64,000 bases of DNA from Nostoc paludosum FACHB-159 (GTDB lineage: Bacteria; Cyanobacteriota; Cyanobacteriia; Cyanobacteriales; Nostocaceae), in the NCBI RefSeq assembly GCF_014698835.1, contig NZ_JACJTU010000018.1, positions 1-64,000 on the forward strand, given 5' to 3'. How positions within the stretch are numbered: the first letter of the stretch is position 1; every line of letters starts with the position of its first letter. A model generated the notes under the pieces. The model did not search any database and had not been told where the DNA came from. It saw only the letters and a program-made list of their open reading frames with translations. Below, in pieces: positions 63,973 through 64,000 of this stretch. Position numbers and translations under genes: made by a program.

Positions 63973-64000
63973 CGAAAATTTAAATATAGCTAAGAATCAT

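Overview
The window comes from a filamentous, probably heterocyst-forming cyanobacterium of the Nostoc type. The evidence is the very frequent GCGATCGC (HIP1) octamer, the many intergenic heptanucleotide tandem repeats (GGGGATT, GGGGACT, AATTACG and similar), and a partial 16S rRNA gene of cyanobacterial character at the left edge. No tRNA, CRISPR array or transposase gene was recognised.

Layout. 1-12 kb is mostly ordinary chromosome: the 5' end of a 16S gene with its promoter (minus strand), nadC, a secreted phospholipase A2-like protein, a Uma2 protein, a heterodimeric ABC exporter with one degenerate ATP site, a DHFR-like reductase, thioredoxin, a desaturase and hisC. At 11.6-12.7 kb are two small orphan peptides with double-glycine leaders, followed by a MITE-like element. 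From 13.4 to 24.4 kb there is a minus-strand block: two methyltransferases, an MBL-fold protein, an AtzH/HpxZ-like protein, an MFS exporter, a TSUP (TauE/SafE) exporter, an interrupted HAD hydrolase, an EamA transporter, an intact and a truncated glutathione transferase, an NtaA/SnaA-type flavin monooxygenase, a TauD-type dioxygenase and an SDR protein lacking its catalytic residues. From 24.5 to 32.5 kb are a PPase-like protein, a quinone reductase, a Tat-exported vanadium haloperoxidase, a second MFS exporter, an exported acetolactate decarboxylase and a VOC protein.

33-64 kb is the striking part, a large organosulfur (sulfonate/sulfone) acquisition island. It holds two SsuD-type monooxygenases, SsuB and SsuC, three sulfonate-type binding proteins, a second TauD-type dioxygenase, two acyl-CoA-dehydrogenase-like (SfnB/DszC-type) flavoproteins, two tandem amidohydrolases, a porin, two D-2-hydroxyacid dehydrogenases, and two separate pairs of an AprA-like FAD oxidoreductase with an AprB-like 2x[4Fe-4S] ferredoxin. 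One pair is followed by a HEAT-repeat protein and an Mrp/NBP35 Fe-S carrier in tight succession. The inferred scheme is: outer-membrane entry through the porin, capture by binding proteins, uptake through SsuBC, oxygenolytic C-S cleavage by flavin and 2-oxoglutarate enzymes, and further redox or hydrolytic steps by the flavoprotein/ferredoxin pairs and amidohydrolases.

A recurring DNA motif (AAACTACGGTAAAT half-site; three dyads share a CTATC[CG] centre followed by TTACCG) lies at the heads of several units of this island and may be the operator of a shared regulator. Decay is visible in several genes: a HAD gene split by a 21-bp insertion inside a HIP1 palindrome, a GNAT gene with one nonsense codon, a GST fragment, and an FMN-reductase remnant fused ahead of a cupin gene.
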